Positions 8,452 through 14,400 of a DNA stretch of 14,400 nucleotides are shown here, one piece after another. Source of the stretch: an uncultured Halomicronema sp. (GTDB taxonomy: Bacteria > Cyanobacteriota > Cyanobacteriia > Phormidesmidales > Phormidesmidaceae); contig CALCPB010000701.1 in NCBI GenBank assembly GCA_937897665.1, forward strand, positions 1 through 14,400. The letters run 5' to 3'. The position numbers were made by a program, and so were the translations under genes. The notes beneath the pieces were generated by a model. That model was not told the DNA's origin, made no database searches, and saw only the letters and a program-made list of their open reading frames with translations. Each line of letters opens with the position of its first letter. Position 1 is the first letter of the stretch.

Positions 8452-8786
8452 CGTTAAAATCCGCAGCGGCGAGTGAAATCTGAAGGAACTCTGGTGTCTC
8501 GCGGGGGAAACCCCATCGAAAGCTACCATGAGTTCCATGTTTTGAACGACAGGGCGATGGAGCGTCAGGGCGATCGCCGTCTATCTGGTTAAGGCTGAGG
8601 GCACCGATGCCATGGTTGCTGGCTGTCATGTTTCCTTACCCTGGGTCGGTAGAGCTAGGAGCGGCGGCAATGCGCTTTAAAGCTCGATCAGGCTTGCAAG
8701 AAGCAGGGTCATGTCAGCAGTTTGAGCCATCTGACAAGTTTGAGTAAACACTGGGTTGGGGCCTACGACCCTGGCTTTCGCAAGTC
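8452..8786. promoter_or_regulatory. Divergent intergenic region between cobN and the hybrid histidine kinase
   Basis: These 335 bases must hold both divergent promoters, but I find no confident -35/-10 pair. A cobalamin riboswitch would be expected before a B12 gene in many bacteria; I searched the cobN-sense strand for the B12 box and the GGTG/ACTG core and saw none. AGTTTGAG occurs twice in the same direction (8719-8726 and 8737-8744), 18 bases apart start to start, which could be an operator. One HIP1 site lies near 8570. Confidence 0.4.
8719..8744 (+). repeat. Tandem direct repeat AGTTTGAG x2, possible operator
   Basis: Two identical AGTTTGAG octamers lie 18 bases apart start to start, each preceded by a similar TCAGC or TGACA. 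They lie 43 bases before the histidine kinase start. The spacing is close to two helical turns, which suits a dimeric regulator, but chance is not excluded. Confidence 0.3.
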
Positions 8787-11096
8787 ATGACTCTATTTCC
8801 AGACAATTCGGCCTTCGCGGTTCGACAACTGTCGTTTGGCACTTACCATCGCTTACGTCGTTCGTTGCTGAATCAGGCCAAGCAGGTGGGCGCGATTGGC
8901 CTAACGGAGGCCGATTTGAGCGCCGCCTGGGAAACGGTGACGGGTTGGCAAACCGTGGCGTTGGTGGTGACGCCGACCACGCAAGGATTGCTCGTTCAAA
9001 ACAGGCTGCCGGGCTCAGCTTCGGCTGATTCCGTTGAGCTTTTCTCCGTTGGCCTAGCCACTGGGCCGGACTGCCTCAAACAAGCGCTCAATAGTCTCGT
9101 CGCCATTGCCGCCACGGCTGAAGTGCAGCAAAGACTGCATGAGGCGCAGCAACTGTTGAGCGATCGCTCAGCCGAGTCTTGCGCTGAGTTGATGATGACC
9201 CTGCTGCCCCAGCTGATCGAACCGGGTAATTTCAGCCCCGAAACCTACTTGGAGGAATCTTGGCAAGAGACCATCCCAGTGAGGACAGCCCAGGCTCAAC
9301 TCGACCAAAAGCATGAACAAGAGCTACTGATCAACCAGATCATCGCTAAAATTCGTGACAGCCTCGATCTGCAGGCCGTGCTTTCGACCACGGTGGCTGA
9401 AGTACAGCAACATTTAGCGACGGAGCGGCTGTTGATCTATCAGTTTCAGTCCGGCACTGCGGCGTCACCGTCGCCCTGGGGACAGTCATCCCTAGACTCA
9501 ACCGAGTCAACGCCCGAACCCCAAGGCTATGTGACCTACGAATCGTTATCGTCTGCTGCGATTGAGTCCGTGCTGCAATTTACGGAAGAACGCTGCTTTG
9601 ACGACGCGGCCCAATGCCGCCAAAAGTATCAGGATGGTGTGCCCTTAGCGGTCAGCGATGTGCAAGCCCACTATCGCGACACGCCCTGTCTCTTGAACTT
9701 TCTCCAGAAGGCTCAGGTGCGTGCCAAGGTGATTGTGCCAATCATCGTCCAAAACGAGCTGTGGGGGTTACTCATTGCCCACCAGTGCCACACACCGCGC
9801 TCTTGGCACCCCTCCGAACTCACGTTTTTGCAGCAGATTGCCCATCATCTGGCGATCGCCATTCAGCAGGCCGAGCTGTATACGCAGCTGCGATCGCAAA
9901 CTCAGTCGCTCGAAACCTGCGTGATTAATCGCACCCAAGATTTGAAGGATGCGTTGGCGGCGGCTCAGTCGGCCAACTTCACCAAAAGTGAATTTTTGGC
10001 CACCATGAGCCATGAGCTGCGCACCCCACTGACCTGCATCATTGGTATGTCGGCCACGCTGCTGCGCTGGTCTTTAGGGGAACTGAATGCTCGGCAGCGC
10101 ACCTATTTGCAGACGATTCACGATAGCGGTGAACGGCTGCTCGTGGTGATCAACAATATTTTAGAAATGTCAAAGATCGAGTCAGGGCGCATCGTGCTTG
10201 AAGTTCGCACGTTTTCACTGACGAGTCTGTCGCAACAGGCGATCGAGCCCTTTCGCAAGCTGGCGCGCGATCGCAGCATTTTCCTGAATTTTGAATCGAC
10301 GCTGTTGCCCGATCAAGATACGTTTACCGGTGATCCGCGGCGGATTCAACAAATCTTGAGTAATTTGTTGAGCAATGCCCTCAAATTTACCCACGACGGT
10401 GGCCAGGTCAACCTGCGACTGCGACGCGAGCAGCAGATGGCGATTTTCCAGGTCGAAGATACCGGCATCGGCATTCCCGAACATCAAATCTCTCGGCTAT
10501 TTGAAACCTTTCAGCAACTCGAACCCAGTCGACAGCGCCAATATCCGGGCACGGGGTTAGGCCTCGCCCTAACCAAGCAGCTGATCGAACTGCACGGGGG
10601 CTCGATCAGCGTTAACTCGCGGGTGGGCGTCGGCTCAGTGTTTACGGCCCGGCTGCCCCTGCAGCGGTTGGCGGCTGAGGTTCACCCTCAACCCAAGCTG
10701 CCTGCTGTGCCAGCCCCCAAGACAGCGCCAGTGACCGGCCGCATCGTGCTGGTGGAAGATCAAGAAGATACTGCTGGCGTGATTTGTGATTTGCTAACCG
10801 CAGCTGACTATCAAGTCATTTGGATGATTGAGGGCTCGCGGGTGGTTGAGCAAGTCGCGCTCTTGCAGCCTGCCGTCGTGATTATCAATATGGATCTGGG
10901 CAGCATCAACGGCAGACGAGTCGTCGAAGCGCTGCGGGAAGCCTTGATTACTTCTAAGGTGAAAATCTTGGCCTTGCGCAGCAGCCAAAATCCGCAAGAA
11001 TCGCTCCACGATGTCGATGCTTCAATCACCTTGCCGTTAGAACCAGAATGGTTACTGGAAAAAGTGAACGCGCTGATTTGGACGACTACGTTTTAG
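8787..11096 (+). CDS. GAF-domain hybrid sensor histidine kinase with a degenerate C-terminal receiver
   Basis: The product has 769 residues and no clear membrane segment, so it is probably cytoplasmic. Residues of about 1-165 are an N-terminal region I do not recognise. A GAF domain of the cyanobacterial type covers about 180-375; it ends with [15 protein letters not shown] and a helix [21 protein letters not shown]. Cys301 (TPC) aligns with the position that binds bilins in phytochrome-like GAF domains, but the next residue is Leu, not His or Tyr. HisKA follows with His409 in SHELRTPL as autophosphorylation site, then HATPase_c with the N box (LLSNALKF), G1 (EDTGIGIP) and G2 (GTGLGLAL), all intact. 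The C-terminal receiver (about 650-765) keeps the acidic pair Glu657/Asp658, but the phospho-acceptor position is Asn701 ([13 protein letters not shown]) and the conserved Lys is Leu749. It is divergent from cobN; no partner regulator is adjacent. Confidence 0.93.
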   Translation: MTLFPDNSAFAVRQLSFGTYHRLRRSLLNQAKQVGAIGLTEADLSAAWETVTGWQTVALVVTPTTQGLLVQNRLPGSASADSVELFSVGLATGPDCLKQALNSLVAIAATAEVQQRLHEAQQLLSDRSAESCAELMMTLLPQLIEPGNFSPETYLEESWQETIPVRTAQAQLDQKHEQELLINQIIAKIRDSLDLQAVLSTTVAEVQQHLATERLLIYQFQSGTAASPSPWGQSSLDSTESTPEPQGYVTYESLSSAAIESVLQFTEERCFDDAAQCRQKYQDGVPLAVSDVQAHYRDTPCLLNFLQKAQVRAKVIVPIIVQNELWGLLIAHQCHTPRSWHPSELTFLQQIAHHLAIAIQQAELYTQLRSQTQSLETCVINRTQDLKDALAAAQSANFTKSEFLATMSHELRTPLTCIIGMSATLLRWSLGELNARQRTYLQTIHDSGERLLVVINNILEMSKIESGRIVLEVRTFSLTSLSQQAIEPFRKLARDRSIFLNFESTLLPDQDTFTGDPRRIQQILSNLLSNALKFTHDGGQVNLRLRREQQMAIFQVEDTGIGIPEHQISRLFETFQQLEPSRQRQYPGTGLGLALTKQLIELHGGSISVNSRVGVGSVFTARLPLQRLAAEVHPQPKLPAVPAPKTAPVTGRIVLVEDQEDTAGVICDLLTAADYQVIWMIEGSRVVEQVALLQPAVVIINMDLGSINGRRVVEALREALITSKVKILALRSSQNPQESLHDVDASITLPLEPEWLLEKVNALIWTTTF

Positions 11097-11237
11097 ATTG
11101 CGCTAAGGTCGATGAATGCCGATGTTGGCGCGGGCAACCAGTATCGGCAACCGAGTTAGGTCAAGGGACTCCAGGTTTCTGCAGGCGTGTTTTGACCCAC
11201 TCCATATATAGCAAGCCGCAGGTTGATGAGGTCACCA

Positions 11238-11260
11238 CAGATGGCTGAAATCGCCATCTG
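11238..11260 (+). terminator. 8-bp perfect hairpin, probable terminator of the histidine kinase gene
   Basis: CAGATGGC (11238-11245) and GCCATCTG (11253-11260) pair around a seven-base loop, about 140 bases behind the kinase stop. Only three T follow shortly (GGCCTTTAAA), so it is a weak intrinsic terminator at best. Confidence 0.45.
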
Positions 11261-11322
11261 ATCGGCCTTTAAATCCCGACTTCGGCATTCCGACTTCTGC
11301 TGTAATTCCGCATTCCCCGATC

Positions 11323-11366
11323 GCGGCATCTACTGCGGGACTTGCCCTTCACAAAGTAGATGCCGC
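11323..11366. repeat. 12-bp perfect inverted repeat with 20-base loop
   Basis: GCGGCATCTACT (11323-11334) and AGTAGATGCCGC (11355-11366) are exact reverse complements. A T-rich stretch (TTCCTTTTTG) begins nine bases later, too far for a standard intrinsic terminator. It could be a small-RNA stem, a dispersed palindromic repeat or a binding site. Confidence 0.5.
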
Positions 11367-11445
11367 TGTCGTTGGTTCCTTTTTGTCGCCGTGAGCCAGG
11401 TTGGTTTTGAGTGACTTCAGCTGGGGCAACTCGCTTGGTGCTGAT

Positions 11446-11482
11446 CACGGGAGCGATCGCGCGATCTCCGTGTAAATTTTTT
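11446..11482 (+). terminator. Intrinsic terminator candidate (GC-rich hairpin followed by six T)
   Basis: CACGG (11446-11450) pairs with CCGTG (11468-11472), and GATC (11455-11458) pairs with GATC (11463-11466) inside; an alternative register pairs CACGG-AG with CTCCGTG. TTTTTT follows at 11477-11482. This is the best intrinsic terminator in the window, yet it is 350 bases behind the last plus-strand gene and 260 bases before the next, so it may end a non-coding transcript. Confidence 0.5.
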
Positions 11483-11742
11483 CGACGCTGTTGCCCTCAT
11501 GGCTGGGATAAACCGTCTGGTGAGAACCCGACACGATCTGGCCAATGCCTTGATTCTGCCGAGTTTTCGCTGATCGCAAAGAACCCTGCCGAGCTCAGAT
11601 CTGGAGTGTTCACAGAGCCGATGAGTCGATGGCTAACGTGAGACTTTTCTGGAAACTGCGGTATTCTTAATCGTCGTTGGATTGTACGTCACCGGATCAA
11701 TTCAATCCCTTCCTATCATCTCTACCGGCTAAGTTCTTAATC

Positions 11743-12351
11743 ATGAAGCGTTGGTTTCATCTTGGGCGTCTTGCATCTGGTCGAGGCCTGTCTACCTCCT
11801 CAAAGCCGGCCCTAGCGCGTCGCGTTTCGACGCTGATCTGGGTATTGGCTGCAGCCTTGGTCACGATGCTGGTGCACTTTGGCTATCATCCCGCGATCGG
11901 GCAAGCTGTTGAGCCCTTGGCGACGGCTGATGTCGCTGTGGGCCATCTCTGGCACGAAGCCTCCTTCCCGGTAGAAAATTTTCAGGCTTATACCTCGCCG
12001 TTTGGCTACCGCTCCGATCCCTACGGGGGCAGCCAGCGCTTTCACTATGGTTTAGACTTGGCTGCTCCGATGGGCAGCTATATTCGCAACTGGTGGGACG
12101 GACAGGTAATCGAAGTCTCTGATGACAGCACCTGCGGCACGTCGGTGGTGGTGCAGTCGGGTAACTGGATGCATATCTACTGTCACATGCAAGGTCATGT
12201 CGTCACGGAAGGTGGAGGACGTTACATGGTCGATAGCGGCGGCAATCTTCGCATTCGGGAAGGGCAAGCGGTGGGCACGGGCACACGCATCGGGCGCATT
12301 GGCATGACCGGGCGTACGACAGGCCCTCACCTGCACTGGGGCATGAAGTAA
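11743..12351 (+). CDS. M23-family metallopeptidase (peptidoglycan endopeptidase-like), cut by an in-frame stop
   Basis: The product as read has 202 residues. A basic N-terminus and one hydrophobic segment (about 28-47, ending LVHFGY) suggest a signal anchor. The M23/LytM domain keeps all expected residues: His101 and Asp105 (HYGLD), His148 (YCHM) and His196/His198 (HLH), so zinc binding looks intact. Enzymes of this fold cut peptide cross-links of peptidoglycan or act as scaffolds. After HLHWGMK the frame meets TAA at 12349, where relatives normally have a Tyr codon; the same frame then goes on for 25 codons with family-like sequence (DGNWVDPALVLHAMYSS) to a TAG at 12427-12429. A single base change thus separates the gene from a 228-residue product. 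I chose ATG at 11743 rather than a TTG at 11677, because the added residues look untypical. Whether the shortened protein works is open. Confidence 0.85.
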   Translation: MKRWFHLGRLASGRGLSTSSKPALARRVSTLIWVLAAALVTMLVHFGYHPAIGQAVEPLATADVAVGHLWHEASFPVENFQAYTSPFGYRSDPYGGSQRFHYGLDLAAPMGSYIRNWWDGQVIEVSDDSTCGTSVVVQSGNWMHIYCHMQGHVVTEGGGRYMVDSGGNLRIREGQAVGTGTRIGRIGMTGRTTGPHLHWGMK

Positions 12352-12429
12352 GACGGAAATTGGGTCGATCCGGCGCTTGTTTTGCATGCGATGTACAGCA
12401 GCCAGCAGGTATCAGTGAACGCAAATTAG
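12352..12429 (+). pseudogene. Orphaned C-terminal codons of the M23 peptidase gene
   Basis: In the same frame as the preceding gene, these bases encode DGNWVDPALVLHAMYSSQQ and six more residues, then TAG. WVDPALVL and a following AMY are the ordinary C-terminal end of cyanobacterial M23 proteins. They are separated from the gene only by the TAA at 12349-12351. Confidence 0.75.
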
Positions 12430-12459
12430 TCGAGGGTTTTGGCACTGCCAAACCTCGAC
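12429..12459. terminator. Hairpin between convergent M23 and O-methyltransferase genes
   Basis: GTCGAGG-GT-TTTGG pairs with CCAAACCTCGAC (12448-12459), a stem of about 12 pairs with one small bulge. It starts at the last base of the M23 reading frame's distal stop and lies 62 bases from the end of the convergent gene. No long T-run follows on either strand, so it is a bidirectional terminator candidate of medium quality. Confidence 0.5.
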
Positions 12460-12521
12460 AGCAACGGCTGAACCCTGACAGAAAACTGACTGTTCTAGAA
12501 TGTGGTTTGAGCCCTGCATGA

Positions 12522-13184
12522 CTAACGCTTGAGCGCCAAGGTCAGGCCGTCGCCGACGGGTAGCAAACTCAGATCAATGCGATCGTCGCCGTGGAGCTTT
12601 TGATTCAAAGCTCGCATGCGTCGGGTGCGATTATCGGTGACGGCGGTAGCGGCTACCCGCCCTGACCACAACACATTGTCGATCGCAATCAGCCCGCCCG
12701 ATCTCACCAAAATGAGTGCTTGCTCGTAATACCGGTCATAGTTGCTTTTGTCGGCGTCGATAAAGGCAAAGTCAAAGGTATTTGCCTCGCCGGTGTTGAT
12801 TAGCTGCTGCAGCGTGTCCAGGGCAGGCCCAAGGCGCAGGGCGATTTTGTCGGTAACGCCCGCTTTTTGCCAAAACTGTCGGGCGATCGCAGTGTAGTCT
12901 TCACTCACGTCGCAGGCCACGAGCTGGCCGGTCGGCGGCAGCGCTAGGGCCACCGCCAGCGCGCTGTAGCCGGTAAAAACCCCAACCTCTAAAGCCCGAT
13001 GCACATTGGCCAGCTTGACCAACAGCGCCATAAACTGCCCCTGCTCAGGGGAGATTTGCATTTGGCTCATGGTATGGCTGGCCGTATACTGGCGCAGCTC
13101 TGCCAGTACCGGCGGCTCTCGCAGCGACGCTGACAGTAGATAGTCATAAAGCTCGGGCGCTAGCCCAATTGAGCGGTTAGACAT
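12522..13184 (-). CDS. Class I SAM-dependent O-methyltransferase (caffeoyl-CoA OMT-like family)
   Basis: The product has 220 residues, the usual length of cation-dependent small-molecule O-methyltransferases (Methyltransf_3 family). The SAM-binding motif is ALEVGVFTGYSALAVALAL (from about residue 64, Glu66 in the usual acidic-Gly pattern), with CDVSEDY near 91-97 as the acidic end of strand 2. The divalent-metal site is visible as Asp143/Asp145 in FIDADKSNY and Asp169-Asn170 in AIDNVLWSG, with Lys146 as the usual general base. Family members methylate catechol-type hydroxyl groups; the related Synechocystis enzyme accepts several phenolic substrates in vitro. The physiological substrate here is unknown. 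ATG at 13184 has no strong Shine-Dalgarno site. It converges with the M23 gene and lies 152 bases from an insertion sequence. Confidence 0.92.
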   Translation of the reverse strand: MSNRSIGLAPELYDYLLSASLREPPVLAELRQYTASHTMSQMQISPEQGQFMALLVKLANVHRALEVGVFTGYSALAVALALPPTGQLVACDVSEDYTAIARQFWQKAGVTDKIALRLGPALDTLQQLINTGEANTFDFAFIDADKSNYDRYYEQALILVRSGGLIAIDNVLWSGRVAATAVTDNRTRRMRALNQKLHGDDRIDLSLLPVGDGLTLALKR

Positions 13185-13336
13185 GGGCCCGTATTGCCTG
13201 CCGTTGAAGAAATCTCTTGCAAACTATCATGTGATGGCGAGTTGCATGCGACCGATGAGCTAAGACGGAAATCTGCTCATGCGGTGAAATAAGAGGACAG
13301 ATTTGTTCGGTGCCCCTATCTTGCTGGAAGCTTAAG
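13185..13336. other. Upstream region of the O-methyltransferase gene, bounded by the IS end
   Basis: This stretch carries no gene. It should contain the leftward promoter of the methyltransferase gene, but I cannot identify a convincing promoter. The insertion sequence lies only 152 bases upstream of the start codon and could have separated the gene from more distant control sites. Confidence 0.35.
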
Positions 13337-13360
13337 AACGTGATGTGCAACTAAAAGATT
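13337..13360 (+). repeat. Left terminal inverted repeat of the IS982 element
   Basis: The outer 14 bases, AACGTGATGTGCAA, recur exactly in inverse orientation at the right end. The inner ten bases match at seven positions. Confidence 0.85.
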
Positions 13361-13426
13361 GAGAAAAGGTTCCATCTCTGTAAGCTAGAGCTAGCAACAG
13401 TTCTAAGCACTTACCGGGATGAAACC

Positions 13427-14317
13427 ATGTTTGATATCGACGAGTTTATCATTGCTGTCTTCTTAGTGGTGGACAGCTATCTAACACCGTTATTGCAGCT
13501 ACATCCTCCCCGCCGTAAAGGGGCAGCACCGGCACTGAGCGATAGTGAAGTCTTAACCCTCGAAATCGTCGGCGAGTTCTTAGGTCATCACGATGATGCC
13601 AAGATCTGGCGCTACTTTCGTCAACATGGGCAGGCCTGGTTTCCGGGTCTATCAGACCGGACGAGCTTCGTCCGGCAAGCCACCCATCTTTGGCACTACA
13701 AGCAACTGCTACAACAACAGTTGCTGCAAGCGTTAGGTGCCGGTCAAAGTGACTTATATCGTGTCGATGGCTTCCCGATGCCGGTCTGTGGCTTCAAGCG
13801 CGCCCCCCAAGCAAAAGTCTTTGCCGGACTGGCTAGTTATGGCCGTTCCGCAACCAAACTCGGCACGTTTTATGGGTTCCGTGGCCATCTGCTCATCAAC
13901 GCGCAAGGACTCATCATGGGCATGAGTGTCACGCCAGCACACGTGGATGAACGCGATGTGGTGCCGGAGTTGGTGGGGCATCTGCAAGGTCTGTTGTTGG
14001 GCGACAAGGGCTACATCCGAGAAATCTTGAGCGAGGACCTCGCAACGCAACAGCTCACTCTGCTGACACCGCAGCGGCGCAACATGAAGGCCTATCACCC
14101 TCAATGGAACCGGACCGTCTCCCGCCACCGGCAACTGGTCGAGACCGTCATTGGCCACTTGTGCCACTGGTTTGACATGGAGCACATCCGAGCCCGCGAC
14201 CTCTGGCATTTGACCAGCCGAGTGGCACGCAAGGTGCTCGCTCATACTGTAATGAGTTATCTGAATCACCTCAAAGGCAGGCCCTATCTGAGATTTGAGG
14301 ATCTGATTAAGGCTTGA
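13427..14317 (+). CDS. IS982-family DDE transposase
   Basis: The product has 296 residues, full length for IS982 transposases. The N-terminus MFDIDEFIIAVFLVVD is typical of the family. The DDE triad can be placed at Asp114 (VDGFPMPVC), Asp193 (LLGDKGY) and Glu239 (LVETVIGHL), and the characteristic C-terminal ARDLWHLTSRVARKVLAH follows the glutamate. The frame is unbroken, so the enzyme is probably active. The upstream ATG at 13419 is in another frame and gives nothing. The gene has only a weak ribosome-binding site, usual for transposases. Antisense open frames inside it are shadows. Confidence 0.95.
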   Translation: MFDIDEFIIAVFLVVDSYLTPLLQLHPPRRKGAAPALSDSEVLTLEIVGEFLGHHDDAKIWRYFRQHGQAWFPGLSDRTSFVRQATHLWHYKQLLQQQLLQALGAGQSDLYRVDGFPMPVCGFKRAPQAKVFAGLASYGRSATKLGTFYGFRGHLLINAQGLIMGMSVTPAHVDERDVVPELVGHLQGLLLGDKGYIREILSEDLATQQLTLLTPQRRNMKAYHPQWNRTVSRHRQLVETVIGHLCHWFDMEHIRARDLWHLTSRVARKVLAHTVMSYLNHLKGRPYLRFEDLIKA

Positions 14318-14323
14318 ATTGGA

Positions 14324-14347
14324 AATCGCTTAATTGCACATCACGTT
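14324..14347 (-). repeat. Right terminal inverted repeat of the IS982 element
   Basis: It begins six bases after the transposase stop codon and is the reverse complement of the left end at 21 of 24 positions. The last 53 bases of the window, beyond it, hold no recognisable feature. Confidence 0.85.
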
Positions 14348-14400
14348 AATAGTCCAGCGTGACGCTATGGAATGAGTCTTGACGATCGCTCGGCTGATCT

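Larger units (their letters stand above)
11097..11742 (+). other. 646-base non-coding region with several strong inverted repeats
   Basis: No open frame here looks protein-coding; the longest (11411-11641, plus strand) has a composition unlike a real protein and no ribosome-binding site. The region holds three notable inverted repeats (11238-11260, 11323-11366, 11446-11472), listed separately, and one HIP1 site inside the third. Before the peptidase gene there is TGCGGTATTCT (TATTCT at 11662-11667), a possible extended -10 element. The stretch is long for a cyanobacterial intergenic region, so a small RNA or a long 5' leader is possible. Confidence 0.5.
13337..14347 (+). mobile_element. Complete IS982-family insertion sequence, 1011 bp
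   Basis: The ends are imperfect inverted repeats: positions 13337-13360 (AACGTGATGTGCAACTAAAAG, then ATT) match the reverse complement of 14324-14347 at 21 of 24 bases, with the outer 14 identical. They enclose a single full-length transposase gene, which leaves 66 bases inside the left repeat and 6 inside the right one. About 1 kb is the standard size of the family. No clear target duplication is seen: TTAAGA just left of the element and TTAATA at its right end differ at one base. The element has no GCGATCGC site, unlike the rest of the window, which fits recent arrival. Confidence 0.9.

Noticed and set aside
8452..8786. Cobalamin riboswitch before cobN
   Set aside because: Neither the B12 box (GCCACTG-type) nor the GGTG...ACTG core can be found on the cobN-sense strand.
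11411..11641. Possible 76-residue protein upstream of the M23 gene
   Set aside because: No recognisable motif, no ribosome-binding site, and it overlaps the hairpin and T-run; coding is unlikely.
12349..13272. The 12-mer TAAGACGGAAAT occurs at 12349-12360 and 13261-13272
   Set aside because: A few shared 12-mers are expected by chance in 14 kb, and the flanks do not match, so it is not treated as a repeat.
13754..14269. Open frame of 171 codons antisense to the transposase
   Set aside because: Shadow frame; the plus-strand product is a full-length IS982 transposase with all catalytic residues.
1..14400. About twenty GCGATCGC palindromes as possible functional sites
   Set aside because: They are HIP1 repeats, spread through coding regions of many cyanobacteria; useful as a lineage marker but no local function is implied.
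1..14400. CRISPR arrays, tRNA or rRNA genes, prophage or defence systems
   Set aside because: No regularly spaced repeats, no tRNA-like cloverleaf with TTCGA/TTCAA arm, and no genes of those kinds were seen.

Overview
The window looks like chromosomal DNA from a freshwater-type or terrestrial cyanobacterium of moderately high GC. The palindrome GCGATCGC (HIP1, a cyanobacterial signature) occurs about twenty times, and the gene content is typical of cyanobacteria: a CobN-type cobaltochelatase, DUF2993 and GerMN envelope proteins, a GAF-containing hybrid histidine kinase and an M23 peptidase. A Leptolyngbya-like filamentous lineage is my guess; the species cannot be read from the sequence.

Layout. 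Positions 16-3821 hold four rightward genes: proS (prolyl-tRNA synthetase), a DUF2993 lipid-binding-type protein, a membrane-anchored GerMN protein and a small 4-oxalocrotonate-tautomerase-like protein. A strong hairpin separates proS from the others. About 3936-4110 on the plus strand carries a very probable 6S RNA, the regulator of RNA polymerase. Leftward, from 8451 to 4136, run cobN and an ArsR-type regulator 80 bases behind it. Divergent from cobN is a 769-residue hybrid histidine kinase (8787-11096) whose receiver domain has lost its phospho-acceptor aspartate. A 646-base non-coding stretch follows (11097-11742) with three strong inverted repeats, one backed by six T. It leads to an M23 peptidase gene that is cut by an in-frame TAA 25 codons before the natural end of its reading frame. 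An O-methyltransferase (12522-13184) converges on it. A complete IS982-family insertion sequence with matching terminal repeats occupies 13337-14347.

How the genes work together. CobN performs cobalt insertion in corrinoid synthesis. The adjacent ArsR-type gene may be co-transcribed with it, but a metal-sensing link is inference. The DUF2993, GerMN and M23 proteins all point to the cell envelope. The 6S RNA and the kinase are global or signalling regulators. I see no defence island, CRISPR array, biosynthetic cluster or prophage. The points most worth a second look are the interrupted M23 gene, the degenerate receiver, the 6S RNA and the structured non-coding stretch before the peptidase.
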